Source: PNAI01 sp035574295 (GTDB taxonomy: Bacteria > Pseudomonadota > Alphaproteobacteria > Rhizobiales > Xanthobacteraceae). Taken from it: a DNA stretch of 64,000 nt. A program made the translations under genes and the position numbers. The notes beneath the pieces were generated by a model that saw only the letters and a program-made list of their open reading frames with translations, was not told the DNA's origin and ran no database searches. The stretch spans positions 33,919 through 97,918 of the forward strand of contig DATLYX010000066.1 in assembly GCA_035574295.1 (NCBI GenBank), in the 5' to 3' direction. Shown piece after piece: positions 51,049 through 59,786 of this stretch (position 1 is the first letter of the stretch; the number at the start of each line of letters is the position of its first letter).

Positions 51049-51639
51049 TCACTGCACCAGCACAAACACGTTCACGACCAACTGGTCCTCGGGCGTCGCG
51101 AGCGGATCGGTCACGTATTCCTCGAAGAAAACCCCGGCCCGCTCGATGCGTTTGCCGTCGAGGTAATGGGTGATCGTTTCGTAAAGCATGTCCATCGAAT
51201 CGTAGGAGCCGCGGTGCACGAATTTCAGCGCCTTGCCGACCGGCGATTGCCCGCTGCGGATGGCGCCGCCGCGCGGCTGGCTCGGGGGCGGTTCGGCGAG
51301 GGGCACGGCGGCGTGGAATTCGAACTCCCTGTCGCCGACCTTCGTGTAGATCGTCATCATCGGACCGGCGGCAGCGAGATTGTTGTCCCGCAGGAAAGCC
51401 GCGATCGTCCGGAATTTCTCGGTGAGGGTGGGGAAGGCCCTGTCCCAGGTGGCCTTGCCCGGAATGAACAGGATGGGCTTGCCCTCGAGCATCACCTCCT
51501 CGCCGGAGAATTCGGCCGGTCCGTTGGGCTGCGCCTGCGCGGCAGCCGGCCGGGGGCAAAGCACCAACACCGCCCAAACCGCCAAAGCGGCGAGGATCGC
51601 ACGCTTCAGCCACGTTCTCCTGAATAAGGAATGCAACAT
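51049..51639 (-). CDS. Exported GyrI-like effector-binding-domain protein
   Basis: A 196-residue protein with an N-terminal signal peptide (positively charged start, hydrophobic stretch to about 33, A-A-A-Q). The mature part resembles the GyrI-like small-molecule-binding fold: paired repeats with G-P-M-M-T-I-Y and F-V-H-R-G-S-Y-D-S-M near 80-150. Such domains bind or hydrolyse hydrophobic ligands. Divergent from dapF. The substrate is unknown. Confidence 0.6.
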   Translation of the reverse strand: MLHSLFRRTWLKRAILAALAVWAVLVLCPRPAAAQAQPNGPAEFSGEEVMLEGKPILFIPGKATWDRAFPTLTEKFRTIAAFLRDNNLAAAGPMMTIYTKVGDREFEFHAAVPLAEPPPSQPRGGAIRSGQSPVGKALKFVHRGSYDSMDMLYETITHYLDGKRIERAGVFFEEYVTDPLATPEDQLVVNVFVLVQ

Positions 51640-51751
51640 GTTTGTATTTTAGCACGCGGCCATGCCGGCGGTGCAGCTTGTTCCTCGTTCCTCGGGCGGG
51701 CGGTCCGCGGCCCCTGGCCAAGCCTCGCCCCTTGCCCATATAACCTCCGGC

Positions 51752-52627
51752 ATGAGCGCGCTCGCCAACCATCCTTTTGTGAAGATGAACGGTCTCGGCA
51801 ACGAGATCGTGGTCATCGACATGCGCCGGGCGCCGGCGCCTGTGAGCGCCGAGGAGGCGCGCGCCGTGGCGCAGCCGAACGGCGTTCCCTACGACCAGCT
51901 CATGGTGCTCTATCCGCCGCGCGCAGAGGGCACCGATTCCTACGTCCGCATTTACAACAACGACGGCTCCGAGGCCGGCACCTGCGGCAACGGCATGCGT
52001 TGCGTTGCCGATCTCGTGATGCAGGAGAGCGGCAAATCCGAATCCACGTTCCAGACCGCAAGCGGGATTACGCCGTGCTGGAAAAATCCGGATGGCAGCC
52101 TCACCTGCGACATGGGCGTCCCACGCTTCGACTGGAAGGATATCCCACTCGCCGAGCCCTTCCACGACACCCGCGCCATCGAATTGCAGATCGGCCCGAT
52201 CGATGCCCCGATCCTGCATTCGCCGTCCGCGGTCAACATGGGCAATCCGCATGCCATTTTTTGGGTCGATGACGTGAATGCCTACGATCTCACCAAGATT
52301 GGGCCGCTGCTCGAATTCCATCCGATCTTTCCCGAGCGTGCGAACATCACGCTGTGCGCGGTGAAATCGCCCGAGCACATCGTGATCCGCACCTGGGAGC
52401 GCGGCGCGGGCTTGACCAAGGCCTGCGGCTCGGCCGCCTGCGCCGCCGCCGTGGCCGCCGCGCGCCTTGGTCGCACCGGCCGGAAAGTCCGTGTCACGCT
52501 GCCGGGCGGAACTCTCTTGATCGAATGGCGCGAGCGCGACGACCACGTACTGATGACCGGCCCGGTGGAGTTCGAATTTGAAGGCCGCTTCGACCCCGCC
52601 CTGTTCGCGAAGGCCGGCGCGGCGTAA
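51752..52627 (+). CDS. dapF: Diaminopimelate epimerase
   Basis: A 291-residue enzyme. The two catalytic cysteines lie in C-G-N-G-M-R-C and A-C-G-S-A-A-C. It converts LL- to meso-diaminopimelate for lysine and peptidoglycan. The ATG at 51752 gives the conserved start region F-V-K-M-N-G-L-G-N; the longer in-frame start is unnecessary. mtaB follows after a repeat. Confidence 0.96.
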   Translation: MSALANHPFVKMNGLGNEIVVIDMRRAPAPVSAEEARAVAQPNGVPYDQLMVLYPPRAEGTDSYVRIYNNDGSEAGTCGNGMRCVADLVMQESGKSESTFQTASGITPCWKNPDGSLTCDMGVPRFDWKDIPLAEPFHDTRAIELQIGPIDAPILHSPSAVNMGNPHAIFWVDDVNAYDLTKIGPLLEFHPIFPERANITLCAVKSPEHIVIRTWERGAGLTKACGSAACAAAVAAARLGRTGRKVRVTLPGGTLLIEWRERDDHVLMTGPVEFEFEGRFDPALFAKAGAA

Positions 52628-52637
52628 TTGCGAATTG

Positions 52638-52774
52638 GTGTCCCGGACGCGGTGCAGCGTGAGCGCGACAGCGCGAACGGTGCACCGCAGATCCGGGACC
52701 GCTCAGGGCTCGGCGCCTTTGGCGGTCCCGGGTCTGCAGCGCACCACTTCGTGCTGCGCTGCGCCCGGGACACT
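52638..52774. repeat. Copy of the dispersed intergenic repeat between dapF and mtaB
   Basis: It runs from GTGTCCCGGACGCGGTG to GCCCGGGACAC and contains GATCCGGGACCGCTCAGG, as in the copy at 30074. Ends form an inverted repeat (GTGTCCCGG / CCGGGACAC). It fills most of the intergenic gap. Confidence 0.7.
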
Positions 52775-52790
52775 ATGATATGAACCTGTC

Positions 52791-54020
52791 ATGAGCCTCG
52801 ATGTCGTCACCTTCGGTTGCCGGCTCAATGCCTACGAGTCGGAAGCGATCCGCCGCGCGGCCGGCGCGACCGACGCCGTGGTGGTGAACACCTGCGCGGT
52901 GACCGCCGAGGCGGTGCGCCAGGCGCGCCAGGCGATCCGCAAAATCCGCCGCGAGCGGCCGCAAGCGCGGATCGTTGTGACCGGTTGCGCGGCGCAGACC
53001 GAAGCCAAGACTTTCGCCGCCATGCCGGAGGTCGATCGCGTGCTTGGCAACGCGGAAAAGCTCGACCCTGCGGCGTGGCGCAATCTCGACCACGGCGAAC
53101 GGATCGCGGTCGGAAACATTTTTGCCGAAAACCGCGCGCACGCGCCGGCAGTGGAAGGATTCGAGGGCAGGGCGCGCGCCTTCGTGCAGGTGCAGAACGG
53201 CTGCGACCACCGCTGCACCTTCTGCGTCATTCCCTTCGGCCGCGGCAATTCGCGATCGGTACCCATGAGCGACGTGGTGGATCAGGTTCGTCGCCTGGCA
53301 ACGAACGGCTATCGCGAAGTGGTGCTGACCGGCGTCGACATCACGAGCTACGGCGCCGATTTGCCCGACGCGCCGCGGCTCGGCACGCTGGTCAAGCGTA
53401 TCCTCAAAGAGGTGCCCGAGCTCACTCGCCTGCGTCTGTCGTCAATCGATTCGGTGGAGGCGGACGCCGACCTGCTGGAGGCGCTCGCCACCGAGCCGCG
53501 GTTGATGCCGCATCTGCATCTGTCGCTGCAGTCCGGGGACGATTTGATCCTGAAGCGCATGAAGCGCCGCCACCTGCGCGCCGACGCCATCGCCTTTTGT
53601 GACAACGTGCGCCGCCTGCGGCCCGACCTCGTGTTCGGCGCCGACATCATCGCCGGTTTTCCGACCGAGACCGAGGCGATGTTCGCCCGCTCGCTCGAAC
53701 TCGTGGACGAATGCGGCCTCACCTATCTGCACGTGTTCCCGTTCTCGGCCAGACCCGGCACGCCTGCGGCCCGCATGCCGCAGGTTCCGCCGCCGCTGGT
53801 GAAGGAGCGCGCCCGCCGCCTGCGCGAGCGCGGCACGGCCGCCCTCCGCCGCCATCTCGATGGCGAAGTCGGCCGCCGCCGCCGCGTGCTGGTGGAAGCC
53901 GCCAGCTTCGCCCGCACCGAGCAATTCACGCCGGTCCGGCTCGGTGCGCCCTATGCGCCGGGCGCAATCGTGGATCTCGAAATCTCCGGACACGATGGGC
54001 GACAGCTCATCGCCGCGTGA
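52791..54020 (+). CDS. mtaB: tRNA (N6-threonylcarbamoyladenosine37-C2)-methylthiotransferase
   Basis: A 409-residue MiaB-type radical-SAM enzyme. Auxiliary cluster cysteines lie in F-G-C-R-L-N and N-T-C-A-V-T plus G-C-A-A-Q-T; the radical-SAM motif is C-D-H-R-C-T-F-C near 137-144. It adds the methylthio group to t6A37 of tRNA. The order dapF-mtaB is common in Rhizobiales. Confidence 0.94.
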   Translation: MSLDVVTFGCRLNAYESEAIRRAAGATDAVVVNTCAVTAEAVRQARQAIRKIRRERPQARIVVTGCAAQTEAKTFAAMPEVDRVLGNAEKLDPAAWRNLDHGERIAVGNIFAENRAHAPAVEGFEGRARAFVQVQNGCDHRCTFCVIPFGRGNSRSVPMSDVVDQVRRLATNGYREVVLTGVDITSYGADLPDAPRLGTLVKRILKEVPELTRLRLSSIDSVEADADLLEALATEPRLMPHLHLSLQSGDDLILKRMKRRHLRADAIAFCDNVRRLRPDLVFGADIIAGFPTETEAMFARSLELVDECGLTYLHVFPFSARPGTPAARMPQVPPPLVKERARRLRERGTAALRRHLDGEVGRRRRVLVEAASFARTEQFTPVRLGAPYAPGAIVDLEISGHDGRQLIAA

Positions 54021-54046
54021 TAGGATGGCGGCAAAGGAGCATATCC

Positions 54047-54676
54047 ATGCCATCCAACGGTCCGGATCACCTCGTCACCGCCATGAGCGAGCTTGAGGCG
54101 CTCTACGAGCAGCCCCACGGCCCCGCCGTGGTCAAAGAGGTGGATTACATCACCTCGCAGTATCGGGCGCTGATCGAAGCCTCGCCGTTTGTGGTGCTGG
54201 CGACCTGCGGGCCGGAAGGCCTCGACTGCTCGCCGCGCGGCGATCCGGCCGGTTTCGTGCGCGTCGTCGACGAAAAGACGCTGCTCATTCCCGACCGCCG
54301 CGGCAACAACCGCATCGACTCATTGCGCAATATCGTGCGCGACCCGCGCGTGGCGCTTCTGTTCCTGATACCCGGCGTCAACGAGACCATGCGCGTGATC
54401 GGCCGCGCCGCGATCTCGACCGATCCGGAGCTGTGCGCGAGTTTCGCCATGCACGGCAAGACGCCGCGCTGCGTGCTGAAGGTCTTTGTCGAGCGCGCTT
54501 ATTATCAGTGCGCCAAGGCGCTGGTCCGTTCGAAGCTGTGGGATCCGGCGATGCAGGTCGATCGCGGCGCGCTGCCGACCGCGGGAAAAATTCTGGCCGA
54601 GATCACCGGCGGCAAAATGGGCGGCGAGGAGCACGACCGCACCTACCCCGAGCGCGTCAAGGCGACGATTTACTGA
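54047..54676 (+). CDS. Pyridoxamine 5'-phosphate oxidase-family FMN-binding protein
   Basis: A 209-residue split-barrel protein with F-V-V-L-A-T-C-G-P-E-G-L-D-C-S-P-R-G-D near 46-64 and D-x-R-G-N-N-R-I-D-S near 82-91, the FMN-binding segments of the PNPOx-like family. The C-terminal third has H-G-K-T-P-R-C-V and conserved-looking Y-x-C-A-K-A. Related proteins reduce or bind F420/FMN; no substrate can be named. A GGAG site precedes the ATG. Convergent overlap of 20 bp with the next gene. Confidence 0.78.
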   Translation: MPSNGPDHLVTAMSELEALYEQPHGPAVVKEVDYITSQYRALIEASPFVVLATCGPEGLDCSPRGDPAGFVRVVDEKTLLIPDRRGNNRIDSLRNIVRDPRVALLFLIPGVNETMRVIGRAAISTDPELCASFAMHGKTPRCVLKVFVERAYYQCAKALVRSKLWDPAMQVDRGALPTAGKILAEITGGKMGGEEHDRTYPERVKATIY

Positions 54677-55478
54677 TTTTGTCTTCGACCCAGCCGCATA
54701 GCTTCAGCCTCGCCCGCATGTGCTCCGGCACCGGCGCGATGACGCGGATCGGATCGCGGTTCTTGTACAGCGGCACCACAACCTCGCGCGCATGCAGATG
54801 CAGCGGCGGCCCGCCGGTGCGCGGCGCGCGGCCGTAGATCGCATCGCCCAGGATCGGCCAGCCCATGGCGGCGCAATGCACACGCAACTGGTGCGTTCGT
54901 CCGGTGAGCGGCTCAAGCGCGAGCCAGGTCAAACCATCTCTCCCCTGTAAGGGAGAGGTGGCGCCGAAGGCCCCGGCTGGGGTGATCGTGTTACTGTCAG
55001 CCCCCACCCCGGCGCTGCGCGCCGACTCTCCCCCGATGGGGGAGGGATTTTCTCGAGTCCGGCCCAGCACTCTCCACGTTGTCACCGCCGGCTGGCCTTT
55101 ACTGTCCGGCTTCATCCACCAGCCGCGCTTGTCGTCGAGCCGCCCGAGCGGCAGCTCGATGCGGCCTTGATCCTCGTCCGGCCCGCCCTCCACCACCGCC
55201 CAGTAGGTCTTGCCGACCAGTCCGCGCTTGAACAGCCTGCCCAGTTCCGCCAGCGCCTTGCGGTGCCGCCCGAGCACGAGACAGCCGGAGGTGTCGCGGT
55301 CGAGCCGGTGCGCCAGCGCCGGCCGGCGCGGCAGGCCGAAGCGCAGCGCATCGAAGAAATCCTCCAGACTGACGCCGCCTTTCGGCCCCTTGTGCACGGC
55401 AAGCCCGGCCGGCTTGTCGATGACCAGCATCATGCCGTCGCGATAGAGCAATCGCGCCTGGATCTCTTCCGGTGACAT
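54657..55478 (-). CDS. RluA-family pseudouridine synthase with an in-frame palindromic insertion
   Basis: A 273-residue synthase. The catalytic aspartate lies in A-H-R-L-D-R-D-T-S-G, and P-L-T-G-R-T-H-Q-L-R-V-H is the second conserved motif. Between W-R-V-L-G-R-T and G-L-T-W-L-A-L-E, normally adjacent in this family, about 39 residues are inserted; the coding DNA (54936-55050) is a palindromic intergenic repeat. The reading frame is kept, so the protein may still fold with a surface loop. The ATG at 55478 was chosen; the longer frame upstream is antisense to ftsY. Confidence 0.85.
   Translation of the reverse strand: MSPEEIQARLLYRDGMMLVIDKPAGLAVHKGPKGGVSLEDFFDALRFGLPRRPALAHRLDRDTSGCLVLGRHRKALAELGRLFKRGLVGKTYWAVVEGGPDEDQGRIELPLGRLDDKRGWWMKPDSKGQPAVTTWRVLGRTRENPSPIGGESARSAGVGADSNTITPAGAFGATSPLQGRDGLTWLALEPLTGRTHQLRVHCAAMGWPILGDAIYGRAPRTGGPPLHLHAREVVVPLYKNRDPIRVIAPVPEHMRARLKLCGWVEDKISKSSP
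54936..55050. repeat. Palindromic repeat element carried in frame inside the rluA gene
   Basis: Bounded by hairpins CTCTCCC / GGGAGAG (54938-54957) and CTCCCCC / GGGGGAG (55028-55044), the same layout as the intergenic element at 48531-48634. Length is compatible with about 38-39 codons and contains no stop codon in the gene frame. Confidence 0.7.
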
Positions 55479-55505
55479 GCCGGAACGGGTATCACGGCAA
55501 GCAGC

Positions 55506-56465
55506 ATGAGCGACAGCACAGAGAAGCAAACCACATCCCGGCCGAGCTGGTGGCAGCGCCTGACCGGCGGGCTCAAGCGCACCTCCTCCGCGCTCGGCGC
55601 TGCGCTGGCCGATCTTGTGACCAAGCGCAAGCTCGACGCCGCCATGCTGGAGGAAGTCGAGGAGGTGCTGATCCGCGCCGACCTCGGCGTTGCCACCGCC
55701 GGCCGCGTCGTGGCGGCGCTCAGCGAGGGTCGTTACGACAAGGCCATCACGCCTGAGGAGGTGAAGGCGGTGGTCGCCGAGCAGGTGGAAAAGATTCTGG
55801 TGCCGGTGGCAAGACCGCTCGCGCTGACGGCGGCGAAGCCGTTCGTGCTGCTGATCGTCGGCGTCAACGGCTCTGGCAAGACCACCACCATCGGAAAGCT
55901 CGCAGCGAAATTCCGCGCCGAAGGCCGCAAGGTGGGGCTCGTGGCCGGCGACACCTTCCGCGCCGCCGCCATCGACCAGTTGAAAATTTGGGCCGAGCGC
56001 GCAGACGCCAGGATTTTTGCGCGCGCGCCGGGCGCCGATCCCGCAGGTCTGGTCTTCGATGCGTTCACCACGGCGCGCAACGAGGGCCTCGACGTGCTGA
56101 TCGTCGACACCGCTGGTCGCCTGCAGAACAAGGCGGCGCTGATGCAGGAGCTGGAGAAGATCGTGCGCGTGATGAAGAAGGTCGATGCGACCGCACCGCA
56201 CGCGGTGTTGCTCGTGCTCGACGCCACCGTCGGCCAGAACGCGCTCTCGCAGGTGGAGGTGTTTCAGAAGACCGCCGGCGTTACCGGTCTGGTCATGACC
56301 AAGCTCGACGGCACCGCGCGCGGCGGCATTCTGGTGGCGATCGCGGAGAAATTCGCCCTGCCTATTCACTTCATCGGCGTCGGCGAGGGCATTGACGACC
56401 TTGCGCCCTTTGCCGCGCGAGACTTCGCCCGCGCCATCGCGGACATCGAATCCGCCTCAACTTGA
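55506..56465 (+). CDS. ftsY: Signal recognition particle receptor FtsY
   Basis: A 319-residue SRP GTPase: short N-terminus without the long acidic A domain, then N domain and G domain with G-V-N-G-S-G-K-T-T-T near 124, V-D-T-A-G-R and T-K-L-D-G-T-A-R. It receives the SRP-ribosome complex at the membrane. Located 27 bp from the divergent rluA gene, so promoters overlap. Confidence 0.95.
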   Translation: MSDSTEKQTTSRPSWWQRLTGGLKRTSSALGAALADLVTKRKLDAAMLEEVEEVLIRADLGVATAGRVVAALSEGRYDKAITPEEVKAVVAEQVEKILVPVARPLALTAAKPFVLLIVGVNGSGKTTTIGKLAAKFRAEGRKVGLVAGDTFRAAAIDQLKIWAERADARIFARAPGADPAGLVFDAFTTARNEGLDVLIVDTAGRLQNKAALMQELEKIVRVMKKVDATAPHAVLLVLDATVGQNALSQVEVFQKTAGVTGLVMTKLDGTARGGILVAIAEKFALPIHFIGVGEGIDDLAPFAARDFARAIADIESAST

Positions 56466-56505
56466 GGAGCGACGCGCTGCGCCGCGTCTCCAACGATGCG
56501 GCGGC

Positions 56506-56560
56506 TTCGCCCTCGCACATTGAGACGGCCGCGCAGCCGCCTTCTCAGGGCGAGGGCGAA
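56506..56560. repeat. Palindrome between ftsY and yciB
   Basis: TTCGCCCT (56506) pairs with AGGGCGAA (56553), with further partial pairing inside. No T-run. Another intergenic palindrome of the sort seen around these genes. Confidence 0.5.
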
Positions 56561-56594
56561 TGACAAACTGACAATGTGACGTTACACGTTGCAC

Positions 56595-57236
56595 ATGGCG
56601 TCAAGATCCCAACCCAACCCCTGGCTCAAGCTGGCGCTCGATTTCGGGCCGCTGCTCCTGTTCTTCTTCGCCAACGCGCGGCCCGGCCTGTTCGTGCCCT
56701 GGCTCGGCCCGCTCATCCCCGATGCGGTTGCCAGCGGCGAACGCGCCGGCATTTTCGCCGCCACTGCCGTGTTCATGGTCGCCATTCTCGTCGCGCTGGT
56801 GATTTCCTACGCGCTCACGCGTCACCTGCCGGTGATGGCGCTCGTCTCCGCCGTCATCGTCGTGGTGTTCGGCGCGCTCACGCTGATGTTGCAGGACGAG
56901 ACCTTCATCAAGATGAAGCCGACCATCATCTACGTGCTGTTTGCGGTCGTGCTCGGGGGCGGACTTTTGTTCGACCGGCCGCTGCTCGCCATCGTGTTCG
57001 ATCAGGTGTTCAACCTGACGGACGAGGGCTGGCGCCGGCTCACCATCCGCTGGATGGTGTTTTTCGTCGCGCTTGCCGGATTGAACGAGTTCGTCTGGCG
57101 CACCATGTCCACCGACTTCTGGGTGGCGTTCAAGACGTTTGGCATTCTGCCGCTCACCTTCCTCTTCGCGGCGCTGCAATACCCGCTGCTGTTGAAATAT
57201 GACGCGGGCACGAAATCGAATCCTCCATCCGGGTGA
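56595..57236 (+). CDS. yciB: Inner-membrane septation protein A (YciB/IspZ family)
   Basis: A 213-residue protein with five to six transmembrane segments. The family start L-A-L-D-F-G-P-L-L-L-F-F-F-A-N and the later G-W-R-R-L-T-I-R-W-x-x-F-F and N-E-F-V-W-R motifs are clear. It is linked to cell-envelope integrity. The ATG at 56595 was chosen; a TTG six bases earlier is possible. Confidence 0.93.
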   Translation: MASRSQPNPWLKLALDFGPLLLFFFANARPGLFVPWLGPLIPDAVASGERAGIFAATAVFMVAILVALVISYALTRHLPVMALVSAVIVVVFGALTLMLQDETFIKMKPTIIYVLFAVVLGGGLLFDRPLLAIVFDQVFNLTDEGWRRLTIRWMVFFVALAGLNEFVWRTMSTDFWVAFKTFGILPLTFLFAALQYPLLLKYDAGTKSNPPSG

Positions 57237-57277
57237 GACCTTCCGGGACGGCGCGAAACGCCGGGCCCCGAAAACGA

Positions 57278-57880
57278 CTATGGCGAGGACGCCGCCGCCA
57301 GCGCCTTGTCGATGGCCGGCTTCAGCGACTTTGCCAGATTCTCCGGCGTGATCTCGCCGATCAGCTTATAGGCGATGCGGCCGTCGCGGCCGACCACAAA
57401 CGTCTCCGGCACGCCGTACACGCCCCATTCGAACGACAGCCGGCCGTCCTCGTCGGCGCCGACCGCAGCGAAGGGGTTGCCGAAGACGCCGAGGAAACGC
57501 CGCGCGTTCTCCGGCCGGTCCTTGTAGTTGATGCCGACGATGCGGATGCGTGCGTCCTGCGCAAGCTGCAGCAGGAGCGGCGCCTCGTTGCGGCACGGCG
57601 CGCACCACGAGGCCCACACGTTCACCACCGTGACCGCGCCGCGGAAATCGTTGTGCCGGATGCCGGGCACTGGCACGCCGTCGCGCACGAGCCCCGGCAG
57701 CGGCGGAAAATCCTTGGCCGGCACCGGCTTGCCGATCAGCGCCGAGGGGATGTGCGAAATGTCGCCGCCGAACAGCCGCAGAAAGAACAGCGCCGCGAGC
57801 GCAAGAAAGATCGCGAGCGGCAGCAGCACGAGCCAGCGGCGCAGCGCGATTGTCCGCTTGTTATCGCTGACGCTGCTCAT
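57278..57880 (-). CDS. ccmG: Thiol:disulfide interchange protein CcmG/DsbE
   Basis: A 200-residue membrane-anchored thioredoxin. One N-terminal transmembrane helix (about 15-35), the active site W-A-S-W-C-A-P-C near 90-97 and G-V-P-E-T-F (cis-proline segment) near 156. It reduces apocytochrome c or Ccm components in the periplasm. Its start overlaps ccmD by 20 bp. Confidence 0.95.
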   Translation of the reverse strand: MSSVSDNKRTIALRRWLVLLPLAIFLALAALFFLRLFGGDISHIPSALIGKPVPAKDFPPLPGLVRDGVPVPGIRHNDFRGAVTVVNVWASWCAPCRNEAPLLLQLAQDARIRIVGINYKDRPENARRFLGVFGNPFAAVGADEDGRLSFEWGVYGVPETFVVGRDGRIAYKLIGEITPENLAKSLKPAIDKALAAASSP

Positions 57881-58046
57881 GGCTTCCCGTTCGCTCCGAC
57901 CGCCGCGCGATCCCGCGCGCTTCGAGCTCCTGCAAGGTGCGTCGCTGCAGGCGATGATCGAGCACGACCCAGCCGATCAGCGCGCCCACCACCAGCACCG
58001 CCGCGGCATAGGCACCCACAATGAACGCGGCGTAGGGCCCGAGCAT
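57861..58046 (-). CDS. ccmD: Heme exporter protein CcmD
   Basis: A 61-residue single-pass protein: P-Y-A-A-F-I-V-G-A-Y near the N-terminus, one hydrophobic helix, and a basic cytoplasmic tail. It helps release holo-CcmE from CcmABC. Located 1 bp after ccmC and overlapping ccmG, as usual. Confidence 0.9.
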   Translation of the reverse strand: MLGPYAAFIVGAYAAAVLVVGALIGWVVLDHRLQRRTLQELEARGIARRSERTGSHEQRQR

Positions 58047-58047
58047 G

Positions 58048-58782
58048 TCAGCGTCCCGGCGCGCTCTGCGCCTGCATCATGCGCAGCGTGCGCACGCGCC
58101 GGCGCAAAATTTCGTTGCGCATGGCCGCAACATGCAGCGTCACGAACAGGAGCAGAAAGGCGAGCGCCATGTTCAGCAGCGGGATCAGGATCGTCGAATG
58201 CAGCGTGGGGCCGTCGAGCCGCAGCACGGAGGCGCCCTGGTGCAGCGTATTCCACCAGTCGACCGAGAACTTGATGATGGGAAGATTGATCGCCCCCACA
58301 AGCGTCAGCACTGCCGCTGCGCGTCCCGCCCGCCCCGGATCTTCCACCGCGCGGTGGAGCGCGATCACGCCGAGATACATCAGGAACAGCACCAGCACCG
58401 AGGTCAGCCGCGCGTCCCACACCCAGTAGGTGCCCCACATCGGCCTGCCCCACAGCGAGCCGGTGACGAGGCAGAGAAAGGTGAACGCCGCGCCGATCGG
58501 CGCCGCGCTTTTCGCCGCCACGTCCGCGAGCGGATGCCGCCACACCAGCGTGCCGAGCGCCGCGATGCTCATGATCGCCCATGCCATCATGGCAAGCCAC
58601 GCCGAAGGCACGTGGATGAACATGATTTTCACCGTTGCGCCCTGCTGATAGTCATCCGGCGCGCTGTAGGCCTGGCCCAGCCCGATCGCGAACGCGAGCG
58701 CCGTCGCCGCGGCAAGCCAGGGCAACAGGCGCCCGCTCAGCGCGAGAAACCGCGAAGGATTGGCAAGCTCGATGACAGCCAT
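58048..58782 (-). CDS. ccmC: Heme exporter protein CcmC
   Basis: A 244-residue protein with six transmembrane helices. The heme-handling tryptophan-rich motif appears as W-G-T-Y-W-V-W-D near 120, flanked by conserved histidines (for example H-V-P-S-A-W and W-W-N-T-L-H-Q-G). It loads heme onto CcmE. A 250-bp gap with a repeat separates it from ccmB, unusual for this operon. Confidence 0.95.
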   Translation of the reverse strand: MAVIELANPSRFLALSGRLLPWLAAATALAFAIGLGQAYSAPDDYQQGATVKIMFIHVPSAWLAMMAWAIMSIAALGTLVWRHPLADVAAKSAAPIGAAFTFLCLVTGSLWGRPMWGTYWVWDARLTSVLVLFLMYLGVIALHRAVEDPGRAGRAAAVLTLVGAINLPIIKFSVDWWNTLHQGASVLRLDGPTLHSTILIPLLNMALAFLLLFVTLHVAAMRNEILRRRVRTLRMMQAQSAPGR

Positions 58783-58810
58783 TCATTGTCCTCGCCAAAA
58801 TTGAATAATT

Positions 58811-58990
58811 TTAAGATTGAATCGTGTCCCGGGCGCGGTGCAGCACGAAAGTGCTGCGCCGCGGACCCGGGACCGCCGAAGACACTGAGCCCTGTACGGT
58901 CCCGGACCAGCGGTGCACCGCTCCGCGCCTGAAGACGCTGCGCGCTGCACCGCATCCGGGACATGCCAACCGCATCGCATCACGCTTTGA
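58811..58990. repeat. Full-length copy of the dispersed repeat inside the ccm operon (ccmB-ccmC gap)
   Basis: It starts TTAAGATTGAATCGTGTCCC, the inverse of the tail units at 30110 and 45241, and ends CATCACGCTTTGA. The last 95 bp are close to those of the copy at 1684-1923. It interrupts the otherwise compact ccmABCDG cluster without destroying a gene. Confidence 0.75.
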
Positions 58991-59032
58991 GCCCGCAAAT
59001 GGTCAACACTGTGGAGCGCGGTCCATTCCGCT

Positions 59033-59701
59033 TCATTCGAGGCCGTGGCGCAGCGCCGCGGCCGCCGCGACAATGCCGATGACGATGCTCAACAGCGTCA
59101 GCGCGCATAGGATCGCGAAAGGCGCGCCGAACGGCAATGGGCCGGTGACCGCGGCGTTCGACGCCGCGACCCCGAAGATCAGCACCGGTACGGTGAGCGG
59201 CAGCACCAGGATTGGCAGCAACAGGCCGCCGCGCCGCAGCGCCACCGACAGTGCGGCGCCGATCAGCCCGATGAACGTCAGCGCCGGCGTGCCGGCGGCG
59301 AGCGTCAACGCCACCGCGCCGCTCGCCCACCAGTCCAGATTGAGGAACAGCCCGAGCAGCGGCGCGACGACCACGAGCGGCAGGCCCGTGCTCAGCCAAT
59401 GCGCCGCGGCTTTCACCGCCACCGCAAGCTCGAGCGCGCTGCGACCGGTGAGAATCAGATCGAGCGAGCCGTCCTCGTAGTCCCCGGCGAGCAGCCGGTC
59501 GAGCGCCAGCAGGCTCGCCAGCAGCGCGCCGAGCCACAAGATCGCCGGCCCGATGCGCGCGAGCAGATTCGGGTCCGGCCCGACGGCGAACGGCACGAGC
59601 GTCACCACGATGAGAAAGAACAGCACCCCCATCAGCGCACCGCCGCCCACGCGCACGGCGAGCTTGAGATCGCGCACGAACAATGCTGCAAGCGCGCTCA
59701 T
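59033..59701 (-). CDS. ccmB: Heme exporter protein CcmB
   Basis: A 222-residue integral membrane protein with six predicted helices, starting L-F-V-R-D-L-K-L-A-V-R and carrying E-D-G-S-L-D-L and the G-x-P-A-L-T-F-I-G-L-I-G-A-A segment of the family. The ATG at 59701 was chosen over a start 63 bp upstream because homology begins here. It forms the channel of the CcmAB complex. Confidence 0.93.
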   Translation of the reverse strand: MSALAALFVRDLKLAVRVGGGALMGVLFFLIVVTLVPFAVGPDPNLLARIGPAILWLGALLASLLALDRLLAGDYEDGSLDLILTGRSALELAVAVKAAAHWLSTGLPLVVVAPLLGLFLNLDWWASGAVALTLAAGTPALTFIGLIGAALSVALRRGGLLLPILVLPLTVPVLIFGVAASNAAVTGPLPFGAPFAILCALTLLSIVIGIVAAAAALRHGLE

Positions 59702-59786
59702 GGGAGCGCCCGGCAAGAGCACGGAAAGACCGCCCGCGCCTTCCAGGGAAGGCAACTCGGGCATCCGGTGTGTGCATCACGCATAC

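Noticed and set aside
54657..56369. 570-codon minus-strand gene
   Set aside because: Only the part to 55478 is the pseudouridine synthase; the rest is antisense to ftsY.
1684..58990. Insertion sequence or transposon
   Set aside because: The repeats have MITE-like ends in one case, but no transposase, integrase or target duplication was found anywhere in the window.
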